Below are positions 1 to 10,955 of a stretch of DNA of 64,000 nt, piece by piece. The stretch comes from Sphingomonas sp. (lineage in GTDB: Bacteria > Pseudomonadota > Alphaproteobacteria > Sphingomonadales > Sphingomonadaceae): positions 1-64,000 of the forward strand of contig NZ_JAGHZV010000001.1 of assembly GCF_017745215.1 (NCBI RefSeq). The letters run 5' to 3'. Each line of letters starts with the position of its first letter. The stretch's first letter is position 1. Both the position numbers and the translations under genes were made by a program. The notes under the pieces were generated by a model. It was not told the origin of the DNA. It did not search any database and worked only from the letters and a program-made list of their open reading frames with translations.

Positions 1-157
1 AAAACCCGCAGGCAGGAACGCCTCCGCAAATCCTCGCTGCTCCATCCCACACCTCCGATGCTCCCTCCCATCGAATCAGATCACACATCGATAGTCACCC
101 TCTTTCGCAGAGACCTCGCTTTCGCCGGGGTGACGAGCTGGGAATTGGGAAACCGAC

Positions 158-1219
158 TCAAGCCGCTTTGCGCATCGTTCCCGCGAGCAGCTCATATTCG
201 TCGGCCTCGTCGTCGATGCCGAGCGTGCGGTAGAGCATCGCGAGGTTGCCCGCCGCGAGCCAGCTGCCGCATCCCGGCACCGAGCCCTCGAGCGCGGGCT
301 GCTCGCCGATGTCGATGCAGCGTTTCCACGCGCCTTCGACAACCGGTAGGAAATCGTCCATCGCCCGCGCGGGCTCGCGGCTCGCGCATTCAAGATAGAC
401 GTCGGCCACCGCGAAATAGAAGTCGGGCGAGCCGCTCCACCGAACCTGTTCCTCATCGGCCAGCGCCAGCGCCTCGGGCAGCCGGTCCGCCTGCTTGAGC
501 GCGCGCAAGGCCGAGACCACCGCGCTGTGGCGGAACACCGCGCCGGGTGCGGCGAGCCGGCAGGCCTGGAGCAGCGGATCCGCCGCTTCGGCCGAACGTC
601 CGCGGACGAGCAGCTCGCGGCCGAGCTGGTGCCAGAGATAGGCGTCGCCCGGATGATCGGCGAGCTCGGCGCGGAGCAGCGCTTCATTGCGCCCGTCCTT
701 GCGCGCCAACTGGTCCTCGGCATAGCCGTCGTGGTGGAGCTCGACGCCGATCGGCTGCTGCGGCAGCGCCGAGACCGGCTGCTCGTGCACGCGACCGGCG
801 TAGCGTACACCGCGCGGCAGCACGCGGGGCACGAAGCGCCGCGCCGCCCCGCCCTCGCCGACGCCCTGGTTGACGATGCTCACGCAGCCGACGAAGCGCG
901 CCGGCGACACCGAGGCGGGCGGGAGCGTCTCGGGGCCCAGCGCTTCGAACCCGCCTGCCAGCCAGTCGTCGGCGTCGAGCACCAGGTTCCAGTCCGCGTC
1001 CGAATGGTCGAGCGCGGCGTTGCGCGCCACCGAGAAATCGTCGCACCAGGTGAAGCGATGGACCTCCGCGCCGCAACGCTCGGCAATCGCGATGGTGTCG
1101 TCGACCGAGCCGGTGTCGAGCACGATCATCGTGTCGACATGTGGCCGCACGCTCTCGATGCAGCGCGCGATGCAGCGCGCCTCGTCACGAACGATCATCA
1201 CCAGCGCCAGTCGAGCCAT
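158..1219 (-). CDS. family 2 glycosyltransferase with C-terminal TPR-like region
   Basis: The 353-residue product starts with a GT-A type nucleotide-sugar fold: MARLALVMIVRDEA at the N terminus, DTGSVDDT at residues 35-42 and a DAD metal-binding motif at about 82-84 (LVLDADDW). The second half is alpha-helical and looks like tetratricopeptide repeats (for example DAYLWHQLGRELLVRGRSAE). This arrangement is typical of family 2 glycosyltransferases that modify proteins or envelope glycans, but the acceptor cannot be told from the sequence. The start at 1219 was chosen because GGAAGG lies just upstream; the reading frame stays open further upstream without a better site. No signal peptide, so probably cytoplasmic. 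Confidence 0.85.
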   Translation of the reverse strand: MARLALVMIVRDEARCIARCIESVRPHVDTMIVLDTGSVDDTIAIAERCGAEVHRFTWCDDFSVARNAALDHSDADWNLVLDADDWLAGGFEALGPETLPPASVSPARFVGCVSIVNQGVGEGGAARRFVPRVLPRGVRYAGRVHEQPVSALPQQPIGVELHHDGYAEDQLARKDGRNEALLRAELADHPGDAYLWHQLGRELLVRGRSAEAADPLLQACRLAAPGAVFRHSAVVSALRALKQADRLPEALALADEEQVRWSGSPDFYFAVADVYLECASREPARAMDDFLPVVEGAWKRCIDIGEQPALEGSVPGCGSWLAAGNLAMLYRTLGIDDEADEYELLAGTMRKAA

Positions 1220-1310
1220 CGCCACCTTCCGCAAGCCACAGGCCCCGAACGGGGGGCGATCCGGATTCATTATAGGGCGCTCGCGCCCCTGTTCCGCACG
1301 GGCGCCTCGA

Positions 1311-1715
1311 TCAGTGGCATTGCGCGACAGCTTGTCGCAAAAGGCCGCGATAGCCGGGAAGGGCGAGGGCCAACGCCTCGGCTTCGTCGGGCGTGAACCA
1401 GCCGATCGCCGCATGTTCCTCGGGGCATCGGTTGGCCGGTATCCCTTCCCAGGCCCGGAGCAGCCAAAGTCCCAGGCTGAACTCCAGCGTTTCGTCGACG
1501 ATGCGGGTCAAGGGGGGCTCGCGGGGCTCGGGCACCTCGATCCCGAGCTCCTCGGCCAGTTCCCGGCGCAGCGCCGCGCCTTGGCGCTCACCGGGCTCGA
1601 CGTGACCGCCGGGCAGGTCCCACACGCCGGGAAAGGAGCGTCGCGTCGCACTCCTCAGGCAGAGCAGCACCTTGCCATCTCGCACCAGCATGCCGGCGAC
1701 TTGCAACCGGAGCAT
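1311..1715 (-). CDS. NUDIX hydrolase
   Basis: A 134-residue protein with a complete Nudix box, G-x5-E-x7-REL-x-EE-x-G-I, read as GGHVEPGERQGAALRRELAE followed by ELGI. Nudix enzymes hydrolyse nucleoside diphosphates linked to another group; the substrate here (damaged nucleotide, NDP-sugar or similar) is not predictable. The start at 1715 is preceded by GGGGAGAG; the frame extends nine codons further without a better ribosome site. It lies 91 bases upstream of the glycosyltransferase on the same strand, and a terminator separates it from the protease gene before it. Confidence 0.9.
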   Translation of the reverse strand: MLRLQVAGMLVRDGKVLLCLRSATRRSFPGVWDLPGGHVEPGERQGAALRRELAEELGIEVPEPREPPLTRIVDETLEFSLGLWLLRAWEGIPANRCPEEHAAIGWFTPDEAEALALALPGYRGLLRQAVAQCH

Positions 1716-1735
1716 CGCTCTCTCCCCTCGACCCC

Positions 1736-1769
1736 AAAACAAAGACCCCGCCGATCGCTCGGCGGGGTC
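1736..1769 (-). terminator. rho-independent terminator after the protease gene
   Basis: An 11-bp perfect GC-rich stem (GACCCCGCCGA with TCGGCGGGGTC, arms 1744-1754 and 1759-1769) with a 4-base loop, followed on the minus strand by a T-rich run (TTTGTTTT, 1743 down to 1736). It lies 25 bases past the stop of the protease gene and just ahead of the NUDIX gene start. Confidence 0.9.
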
Positions 1770-1794
1770 CTGTGTTCAGGCGCTGCGCGACGGA

Positions 1795-2913
1795 TCAGGC
1801 CGTCGCGAGCTTGCCTTCGCGGCGACGGGTGCGAAGCACGCCGCCGACCATGCCGAAGCCGAGGATCATCATCGCCCAGGTCTGCGGCTCGGGCACCGAG
1901 GCCGCGAGATACTGGTTGATGAAGCCCTGGTAGGGCTTGAGCCAGGTGTCGCCCGAGATCTCGCCGACCGACGAGTTGGTGCAGCCCTGGATGTTGGCGT
2001 TGATGCCGGTGGTGCCGCCGGCGCCATACGGGTCGATGCTGTTCTGGCCCGCGAAGCCGCCGCAATAGCCGTTGCTGCGGAAGGCGTCGCCGGTGATGCC
2101 GAACGACGTCACGGCAACGAGCTGGCCGTTGATGAAGATCGGACCGCCCGAGTCACCCGGCGACGAGTTGCTCTCACCGGTGACGCCCGCCTGGCGCGCC
2201 GCGACGCCGAGGAGGCGGCCGAACGCGTCATGGTTGGTGGTGCCGTCGTCGAAGTCCGAGAGCAGGATGTTCTCGGACCAGCCGGTGACCAGATCGCCAT
2301 AATATTCGTACAGGTTCTTGCCGACGCGCTGGTCATAGTCGTCGGTCACCCCGCCGGTACCGGTGCCACGCGGGCCGCCGACGGTGCCGGTGCCGACGCG
2401 CGTGAACAGGCCCATCGGATCGCCCTGGTAGATCGAATAGACGTCGTGGCCGCTCGTCTGGTTCGAGAGCGTGAACATCGCCACGTCGTTACCCTCGGTG
2501 ACGTCGCCGGTGTAGTTCGGATTCACCGCCCAGTTCTTGACCGTCAGCACGGTCGTCGCCTCGCCGTAGGACGGCAGGAAGTAGTAGACGGCGGTGACAG
2601 GGTCGTAGTTGCCGTCCTCGTCGGTATCCGAAAGGCAGTGCGCCGCCGTGACGACAACCTTGTTCGAAACGAGCGAGCCGGTGCAGAGCGCGCCGAAGCC
2701 GGTGGTCGCGGTCGAGGCGAACTCGACGAACAAGCTGCCGACGCCGGTGTACGAGCCGTTGGTCTTGTTCGCCGCAACGCCCGCGGCGGTGGTGTAGGTC
2801 ATCGTCGGCGTCACGCGGACGTTTTCCGAGAGCGTCAGGTCCGACGCCGAGGCCGGCGCGGCCGCTGCGAGCGCCAGCGCGGCGCCCATCACTGCATGTA
2901 ACTTTCTGACCAT
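1795..2913 (-). CDS. secreted trypsin-like serine protease with PEP-CTERM sorting signal
   Basis: A 372-residue exported protein. A signal peptide (about residues 1-24, ending ASA) is followed by a chymotrypsin-fold protease with the catalytic triad visible as His92 in TAAHC, Asp143 in NDVAMF and Ser255 in GDSGGP. The C terminus carries a PEP-CTERM signal: VPEP at 340-343, a hydrophobic segment, then RTRRR. In known systems an exosortase (EpsH/XrtA type) cleaves such tails, leaving the protein in the envelope or exopolysaccharide matrix; no exosortase is in this window. Start 2913 has GGGGGA upstream. The gene has its own terminator, so it is probably a single transcription unit. Confidence 0.92.
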   Translation of the reverse strand: MVRKLHAVMGAALALAAAAPASASDLTLSENVRVTPTMTYTTAAGVAANKTNGSYTGVGSLFVEFASTATTGFGALCTGSLVSNKVVVTAAHCLSDTDEDGNYDPVTAVYYFLPSYGEATTVLTVKNWAVNPNYTGDVTEGNDVAMFTLSNQTSGHDVYSIYQGDPMGLFTRVGTGTVGGPRGTGTGGVTDDYDQRVGKNLYEYYGDLVTGWSENILLSDFDDGTTNHDAFGRLLGVAARQAGVTGESNSSPGDSGGPIFINGQLVAVTSFGITGDAFRSNGYCGGFAGQNSIDPYGAGGTTGINANIQGCTNSSVGEISGDTWLKPYQGFINQYLAASVPEPQTWAMMILGFGMVGGVLRTRRREGKLATA

Positions 2914-3247
2914 GTAGCAGTCCCCCTAAGACCGGGGCGGGGCACGCTGATCCGATATGGCAGAGCCCCCCGCCCGATGAACGAAAGATGACTGAATCGT
3001 TAATCACGTCAAGCCGGAAAACCGCTGCAAAATGCTCAAATCGTCATGGACTTAGCCATTATCCTTCACAGCGCGGCGGTATCGCGCTGAGCAGCTGCAC
3101 AATCGCGCGGCGGCGACTCGCGCGTTTCTGCGATTCTGCGGGGGCTTTCGCGGAAGCGATGCGCGAAAGCCACAGGCCGGAGATTTCGAGGCCATTTGCG
3201 CACAATCCCAAATCGGGACAGCGGATTCGGGCCAGCACGCCCGCGAC
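2914..3247. other. intergenic region upstream of the protease gene
   Basis: 334 bases without a supportable gene. It must hold the protease promoter on the minus strand; the part at 2985-3070 is less GC-rich than its surroundings, but I could not pick a -35/-10 pair with confidence. No repeat copy or strong palindrome was seen. Confidence 0.5.
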
Positions 3248-5131
3248 TCAGCGACCGAGCGCTGCCATTTCCTGCGCTTCGCCGAGGATCAGGCTCGCGC
3301 CCGCGACGCTGGGATGATGGTGGTCGAAATAGAGCGGCACGCCGCGGTGCAGCACAGCGCAGCTGCGCGCGTCGCAGAGCACGGCTGCGGGATCGATGTA
3401 GCTGAGCCCCCGCGCGCGCCAATGGTTTGCGACGCGCGCGATCCGCTCTTCGGCCGGGGTGATGTCGGCTCGGTTGCGGCCGGTGGCGCCGTCGAGCCGG
3501 CCGAGCGAGGCGAGGCGCGCGAGGTGGCGCGGCACGTCCCATTGGTTGGGCGGCACCGGGCCGATCAGCACGACGTGGCGCCCTGCCTCGATCAGCGTCT
3601 GGATGGTGGCGTCGAGCTGCGCCATCGTGCGCGGCGCGGCGTAGAGCGGGCTCTCCCAGAAGCCGGCGAGATAGATGGTCGAGAGCCGAGGGTCGGCGAG
3701 GATCGCGTCGAGCACCGCCTGGTTCGAGCGCGTGCAGCTCGGATCGGTGGGCGACTGGTAGCCGATCACCGGCGGACAGCTCGAATGCGTCCGCTCGATC
3801 AGCGAGGCGCCGCGCGCCTCGGCCATGCGCGAGAGGACATAGGCGAATTCGACGCCGTGGCTGTCACCCCAGACCAGCGCGGTCGGCTGGGTGTTGGGCG
3901 CGCCGAGCACGCAGGGCTCGAGGCCCCGGCCGTCGGTGTCGTGGCAACGCGCGCGATAGGGGCTGAAATCGTCCTTCGCCGCCGCCATCCGCCCAACCTC
4001 GGGGCCGAAGCGCTGCGGCCAGGGTCCGAGCACCACCAGTGCGAGCGCGACGGCGCAGACGCTCGCCATGCCGGCGGCGCTCGCGGCGAAGATCGTCGGG
4101 CGCGAGAAACGTCCGGGCGCGCGGAACGGCGCCTCGACGAAGCGCCACGAGAGCCAGGCGAGGAGGAAGCTCGCGGCGATCACCGCGAGCTGGAGCCAGC
4201 CCGCGAGCCGCGCCTCGGTCGCATATTCGGTGAAGACGATCAGCGGCCAATGCCAGAGGTAGAGCGAATAGGAGATGAGCCCGACCCAACGCAGCGGGCC
4301 GAGGCCGAGCAGCTTGCCCGTCGCGGTGCCCGGCGCGGCATGGATCAGCGCCGCGGCGCCGAGCACGGGGGCAAGCGCGGTCATGCCGGGGAAGGTCGTG
4401 AAGCGGTCGTAGACGAAGATCGGGACGAGCAGCGCGGCAAGCCCCGCTGCTGCCAGCCCCTCGCGCAGCCAGCGCGCGCGGATCGCGGGGATGGCGCCGA
4501 GCGCGACGAGGCCGCCGGCGAACAGCTCCCAGGCGCGCGGCGGAAGCAGGTAGAAGGCGATGCCCGAGCTGTCGCCCTGCGTCGCCACAGCGAGCGCGAA
4601 GGAAGCGAGCGCGGTGCCGGCGACCAGGGGGATGCGCCACAGCGGCAGCCAGCGCCCGACTGCGATCAGCAGCAGCGGGAAGAAGATGTAGAATTGCTCC
4701 TCGATCGCGAGGCTCCAGCTGTGGAGCAGCGGCATCGCCTCGGCGCCGATCTGGAAATAGCCGGTCTCATGGAAGAACAGCAGGTTCGAGGCGAAGAGCG
4801 TCGCGGCGAGCGCCGATCGGGGGACGCCCTCGAAGTCGCCGGGGAGGTAGAGCCAGGCGGCGAGGCCGAGCACCGCGACGATCATCGGCAGCAGTGCAGG
4901 AAGGATGCGCCGCGCGCGCCGCTCGTAGAAGTGGAGGATCGAGAAACGGTGCTCGTCGATCTCGCGCGCGATGATGCGGGTGATCAGATAGCCCGAGATG
5001 ACGAAGAACACGTCGACGCCCACGAAGCCGCCGGTGATGCCGGGCAGGTGGGCGTGATAGGCGAGCACCGGCAGGATCGCGAGCGCGCGAAGCCCGTCGA
5101 TGTCCGGCCGATATCCTTCCGCCTTGGCCAC
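3248..5131 (-). CDS. acyltransferase-3 membrane protein with C-terminal SGNH domain
   Basis: A 627-residue integral membrane protein of the OafA/OatA type. The N-terminal half is an acyltransferase-3 domain: YRPDIDGLRALAIL near the start, GGFVGVDVFFVISGYLIT, the RRARRILPAL loop, then about ten hydrophobic helices. The C-terminal part is an SGNH esterase/transferase domain with GDSH (VWGDSHGVEF) and the late D-x-x-H block (FDHHHPS). Such proteins move acetyl groups across the inner membrane onto surface polysaccharides. The start is a GTG at 5131 with GGAG upstream; the open frame continues to 5248, but that extension is partly the translated palindromic repeat (PWVPAFAGMT) and is not credible. 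Confidence 0.88.
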   Translation of the reverse strand: MAKAEGYRPDIDGLRALAILPVLAYHAHLPGITGGFVGVDVFFVISGYLITRIIAREIDEHRFSILHFYERRARRILPALLPMIVAVLGLAAWLYLPGDFEGVPRSALAATLFASNLLFFHETGYFQIGAEAMPLLHSWSLAIEEQFYIFFPLLLIAVGRWLPLWRIPLVAGTALASFALAVATQGDSSGIAFYLLPPRAWELFAGGLVALGAIPAIRARWLREGLAAAGLAALLVPIFVYDRFTTFPGMTALAPVLGAAALIHAAPGTATGKLLGLGPLRWVGLISYSLYLWHWPLIVFTEYATEARLAGWLQLAVIAASFLLAWLSWRFVEAPFRAPGRFSRPTIFAASAAGMASVCAVALALVVLGPWPQRFGPEVGRMAAAKDDFSPYRARCHDTDGRGLEPCVLGAPNTQPTALVWGDSHGVEFAYVLSRMAEARGASLIERTHSSCPPVIGYQSPTDPSCTRSNQAVLDAILADPRLSTIYLAGFWESPLYAAPRTMAQLDATIQTLIEAGRHVVLIGPVPPNQWDVPRHLARLASLGRLDGATGRNRADITPAEERIARVANHWRARGLSYIDPAAVLCDARSCAVLHRGVPLYFDHHHPSVAGASLILGEAQEMAALGR

Positions 5132-5215
5132 GCTGCGCTCCGCCTTCGCGTTGAGCTGGGAGCCTAAGGGGGGAAGCGATAACTTCGGGTTACCGGTCGG
5201 CCCACCACACATAGC

Positions 5216-5297
5216 CGTCATCCCGGCGAAAGCCGGGACCCAGGGCAAAGCAGGACGTCGGTCGTGGCCCTGGGTCCCGGCTTTCGCCGGGATGACG
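5216..5297. repeat. palindromic repeat, family A copy 1
   Basis: An 82-base inverted repeat with arms beginning CGTCATCCCGGCGAAAGCCG and about 30 bases long, separated by a variable centre. Four other near-full copies occur in this window (31693, 33946, 37032, 38846). It can fold into a long hairpin and encodes nothing by itself, although its translation (PWVPAFAGMT) appends to neighbouring open frames. Confidence 0.92.
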
Positions 5298-5317
5298 GTT
5301 GGACGTCTGGGGAGGCT

Positions 5318-5635
5318 TCATCCCGCAACCGTGCAGGTCAGCGCGAGCAGTTCGCGTTCCACCGCCGCGTCGATCACCATCATCACCACGCGCCCCCCGC
5401 GGTCGGTGACTTCGAACTTGTGGACATCGGTCGTGTTCGCCCGGCAGTCGGCGCTGCCTTCGAACACTGTGTCGCTGCCGTCGGCCAGCACGTAGCGCAG
5501 GGTGAAGTGGCGGTCGTCGCCCTCGGCGTCGATGTGCGCCGCGTCGATCCAATAGGGCTGGCCTTCTATCAGCAGTTCCCAGTCAGGATCCTCCGCGCGC
5601 ATCGCCAGCAGCAGCGCGAGGGCGGCGGCGAACAT
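5318..5635 (-). CDS. small secreted protein, paralogue of the upstream gene
   Basis: A 105-residue protein with an N-terminal signal peptide (MFAAALALLLAMRAE). The mature part has WELL, YWIDAAHID, a charged beta-rich stretch and two cysteines (SADCRANTTDV and LALTC near the end), which could form a disulfide. It resembles its upstream neighbour (5638-6021) in layout: exported, an ID-x-x-x-I strand, an A-D-C-A/R motif and a C-terminal Cys. The pair looks like surface-adhesin E/DUF-type periplasmic proteins, but that is a guess from pattern. Its ATG follows the upstream stop by two bases, so the genes are translationally coupled. Confidence 0.75.
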   Translation of the reverse strand: MFAAALALLLAMRAEDPDWELLIEGQPYWIDAAHIDAEGDDRHFTLRYVLADGSDTVFEGSADCRANTTDVHKFEVTDRGGRVVMMVIDAAVERELLALTCTVAG

Positions 5636-5637
5636 CG

Positions 5638-6021
5638 TCAGCCCGCGAGCGGCGCCTGGCAGACATAGTCGAGCATCGCCTTGCCCGAGGGATCGTCGTC
5701 GACCGTCTCGGGAGCGCCGGCCATGTTCGGCGCCTCGGTCTTCTTGCCGCCGGCGATCTGATAGCCGTGGAGCACTTGGACGGTGCGCGCGGCGCAATCG
5801 GCGCGCAGGTCGAACAGCGCGGTGTTGGCGTCGCCCTGCTTCGACAGGCGCATCGTGTAGAGCCGGCCCCCGCCGTCGGCCTTGATCGACTTGGTGTCGA
5901 TGCCGACGAGGAAGCCGTCCTGGCTGGTCATCAGATGCCAGCCGTCGGCCGAGTCCTGCGCCGTGGCGGCCGCGGGAAGCGCGAGCGCGGCTGCCGCCGC
6001 CACGGTGAGGATCAGCTTCAT
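5638..6021 (-). CDS. small secreted protein of unknown function
   Basis: A 127-residue exported protein: signal peptide MKLILTVAAAAALALPAAAT, then a beta-rich domain with VGIDTKSIKADGGGR, LRADCAARTVQVLHGY and a final YVCQAP. Two cysteines in the mature domain probably pair. The pattern W-x-x-x-x-x-D-x-x-x-x-x-ID-x-x-S-I is like that of surface-adhesin E-like domains, but I would not name the family firmly. First gene of a two-gene unit with 5318-5635. It starts 24 bases downstream of the aconitase stop on the same strand, so transcription from acnA could extend into it. Confidence 0.8.
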   Translation of the reverse strand: MKLILTVAAAAALALPAAATAQDSADGWHLMTSQDGFLVGIDTKSIKADGGGRLYTMRLSKQGDANTALFDLRADCAARTVQVLHGYQIAGGKKTEAPNMAGAPETVDDDPSGKAMLDYVCQAPLAG

Positions 6022-6045
6022 CTCGACTCCTGTCCGCGGGCGACC

Positions 6046-8715
<2,670 letters not shown>

Positions 8716-8889
8716 GTGGCGCGGGGTCCTTTCCCTGTTTTGGCGCCGGCTGGCTCGGGGAGGCGGACGGGGCTGGCGAGCGGCGTTGGGTCGCGGAGCC
8801 TGGAGGGCCCCGCCGCCACCCGAAGCCCCCGCGCGGGCCGCGCCGGGTGCTGCGAATGCGAAGAGTCGCGAGGGCCGTTAGCGCGGTTT

Positions 8890-8917
8890 GGGGGGGAGGG
8901 GAAGGGGAGGGGGCGGG
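8890..8917 (+). other. G-quadruplex-like G-run tract between acnA and sodC
   Basis: Four runs of at least four G separated by only one or two A (G7, A, G4, AA, G4, A, G5), followed by C and a fifth GGG run. This meets the usual pattern for a very stable intramolecular G-quadruplex on the plus strand. It lies about 75 bases upstream of the sodC start and about 175 bases upstream of the acnA start, inside the shared promoter region. Confidence 0.7.
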
Positions 8918-8991
8918 ATATGATGGATGGGGGCTTGGAACCGTCCGCCGGTGCGTCCATTGGTGCCGCGAACCGAGCGGAGGATCGAAGC

Positions 8992-9546
8992 ATGACGGGT
9001 CTGGGTCGAGTGGCGGCGCTGGCGCTGGCAGGCGCGTCGCTGATGGGCTGCGCGGGCGCGCATGAGGCCGGCGCGCCGCAGAGTGGCGGACGCTACATGG
9101 CCGGGCATTTCCGCGCCGAAGCCGTGCTCCACACCGCCGACGGCGCCGAGGCGGGCAGGGCCGTGGCGCAGGAGAAGGATGGGGCGCTGCTGGTGACCGT
9201 CGAGGTCAAGGGCCTGCCCGCGGGGGTGCACGGCGTGCACATCCACACCACGGGCAAGTGCGAGGCGCCGGGCTTCACCACCGCGGGCGGTCACTGGAAC
9301 CCGGGCGCCAAGCAGCACGGCATGGACAATCCGATGGGGATGCACGCCGGCGACCTGCCCAACCTCACCGTCAAGGCCGACGGCACGGGCAAGCTGAGCT
9401 TCACCGTCCACGGCGGCAGCTATGAGCAATTGCTCGACGAGGACGGCGCGGCGTTCGTGGTGCACGGCGGGCCCGACGACCTCAAGAGCGATCCCGCCGG
9501 CAACAGCGGGCCGCGGATCGCCTGCGGGGTGTTCGGAGCGGTCTGA
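8992..9546 (+). CDS. sodC: Cu/Zn superoxide dismutase, lipoprotein
   Basis: A 184-residue protein with a lipoprotein signal (lipobox LMGC, Cys at about residue 19), so it is probably anchored in the periplasm. The domain shows the copper and zinc ligands of SodC: HGVHIHTTGKC, GGHWNPGAKQHG, HAGDLPN and the late FVVHGGPDD and GPRIACG segments; the two cysteines form the usual disulfide. It converts superoxide to peroxide and oxygen. The start at 8992 has GGAGG upstream; the frame is open far upstream, but that is antisense of acnA. The phosphatase gene at 9570 follows within 24 bases, likely the same transcript. Confidence 0.95.
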   Translation: MTGLGRVAALALAGASLMGCAGAHEAGAPQSGGRYMAGHFRAEAVLHTADGAEAGRAVAQEKDGALLVTVEVKGLPAGVHGVHIHTTGKCEAPGFTTAGGHWNPGAKQHGMDNPMGMHAGDLPNLTVKADGTGKLSFTVHGGSYEQLLDEDGAAFVVHGGPDDLKSDPAGNSGPRIACGVFGAV

Positions 9547-9569
9547 GCCAGCGCGAAGGAGGATTGTCG

Positions 9570-10034
9570 ATGCGCCCGCCGTCGCTGCTGTTCGTGTGCC
9601 TGGGGAACATCTGCCGCTCGCCGCTGGCCGAAGCGGCGTTCCGCGAGGCGGCGGAGCGCGCCGGGTTCGCGGCCGAGGCGGATTCGGCGGGGACGGGCGA
9701 ATGGCACGTTGGCCACGCGCCCGATCCGCGCTCGCAGGCGGTCGCACTTGCGAGCGGGATCGACATCTCGGGCTACAAGGCGCGGCGGGTGCGCGGCGAC
9801 GACTTCACGCGGTTCGATCATATCCTGGCGCTCGACCCGCAGAACCTGCGCGACCTGCACGCGATCGCCCCGCCCGGGACGACGGCGAAGCTCTCGCTGC
9901 TGCTCGACCATGTGCCCGGCCGGATGGGGCAGGGCGTGCGCGACCCCTATTACGGCACCGAGCGCGACTTCGAGACGGTATGGGCGGAGTGTCGGGCAGC
10001 GGCCGACGGGCTGGTGGCGATGCTGAGCGAGTAG
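9570..10034 (+). CDS. low-molecular-weight protein tyrosine phosphatase
   Basis: A 154-residue cytoplasmic enzyme. The P-loop FVCLGNICRS (C-x5-R-S) is at the N terminus and the catalytic acid loop is RDPYYG near residue 125. Family members dephosphorylate protein tyrosines, often controlling exopolysaccharide kinases, or act on arsenate. The ATG at 9570 is preceded by AGGAGG at a seven-base spacing, better than the in-frame TTG at 9564. It follows sodC closely; the link is probably only transcriptional. Confidence 0.93.
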   Translation: MRPPSLLFVCLGNICRSPLAEAAFREAAERAGFAAEADSAGTGEWHVGHAPDPRSQAVALASGIDISGYKARRVRGDDFTRFDHILALDPQNLRDLHAIAPPGTTAKLSLLLDHVPGRMGQGVRDPYYGTERDFETVWAECRAAADGLVAMLSE

Positions 10035-10044
10035 GCGGTCGACG

Positions 10045-10890
10045 TCAGGCGCGGACTGCGCCGAGACCCTCGGCGATGCCGGGGAGCCAGAACTTCGTGA
10101 AGAAGAAGGTTGCGAGCGCGACGAAGCCGGTGGCGGCGAGGAGGAGCACCGCGGCGCCGAAGCGGAGCGCGCTGCCCTGCGGCGCGAGGCGCGCGCGGAG
10201 CCAGGCCTCGGCGACGAGCAGGTTTGGGACATAGAAGAAGAACGCCATCACCTCGTCGAACCAGCCGCTGAACTGGCTGGTGTGGCCGAGCTTGCCGACG
10301 GCGAGAAACCAGAAGCCATATTCGATCCGGTAGAGCCACGAGCCGACCGCAAGCGCGAAGAGGCGGACCGCCCAGGCGCGGTGGATCTCGATGCGGCGCG
10401 CGCGGGCGTGGACGTAGGTCAGCGCGGCGCAGGCGACCATCAGCGCGCCGTAGAGGCCGAAGCCGAGGTCCATCGGCGCACCGCCGATCGTGCCCTTGGT
10501 CAGGATGAAGGTGAGCCCGCCCGCGCCGGCGATTGCCGCGGCGAAAACGTAGAGCCGGCCGAGCCAGCGGTGGACCGCAGGCGTGTTGCGGCGGATCGCG
10601 CCGATCAGCTGGACGGGGCCGAGCAGCAGCAGGATCCCGCCCGTGATGAAATGCGCGCCGATCGCGACGGTGGAGAGCAGATTGGCGGGGTCGTGGAGCG
10701 CGGGGAGCGATTCGTTCCAGCGCTCGGGCGCGCCGGCCGCGGCGAACCCGCCGAAGAAGGCGAGGATGTAGAGTCCGAACAACGCCGCGCTCAGCCAGAC
10801 GGTCGCCGCGAGCAGCGTCGCCGTGGCGTTGAGGAATCGAACCGAGCCTGTCGGACGCAAAGTCAAAGCGGTCCCCGCGATCGTTGCCAT
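10045..10890 (-). CDS. DUF2306-type integral membrane protein
   Basis: A 281-residue membrane protein with about seven hydrophobic segments. Between them are conserved-looking polar motifs: HFITGGILLLLGPVQLI, a short RRNTPAVHRWLGR loop, and RRIEIHRAWAVR. The histidines in HRWLGR and HRAW are typical of DUF2306 and cytochrome-b561-like proteins; function is unknown. The start at 10890 has AGGGGAGGGG; an in-frame ATG nine codons upstream is less well placed. It converges on the phosphatase gene, with 10 bases between the stops. Confidence 0.8.
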   Translation of the reverse strand: MATIAGTALTLRPTGSVRFLNATATLLAATVWLSAALFGLYILAFFGGFAAAGAPERWNESLPALHDPANLLSTVAIGAHFITGGILLLLGPVQLIGAIRRNTPAVHRWLGRLYVFAAAIAGAGGLTFILTKGTIGGAPMDLGFGLYGALMVACAALTYVHARARRIEIHRAWAVRLFALAVGSWLYRIEYGFWFLAVGKLGHTSQFSGWFDEVMAFFFYVPNLLVAEAWLRARLAPQGSALRFGAAVLLLAATGFVALATFFFTKFWLPGIAEGLGAVRA

Positions 10891-10955
10891 CGCCGAATCC
10901 CCTCCCCTTATTTTCATTGCGGCATGGCAATGAATGCCGCGTTCGGCAACTCCCC

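Noticed and set aside
106..135. Half of a family A-like repeat near the window start
   Set aside because: Only CTTTCGCCGGGGTGACGAG resembles the family; the other arm is absent. Too little to annotate.
5132..5248. N-terminal extension of the acyltransferase
   Set aside because: The first codons are translated palindromic repeat (PWVPAFAGMT); the GTG at 5131 with GGAG and the family motif just after it fit better.
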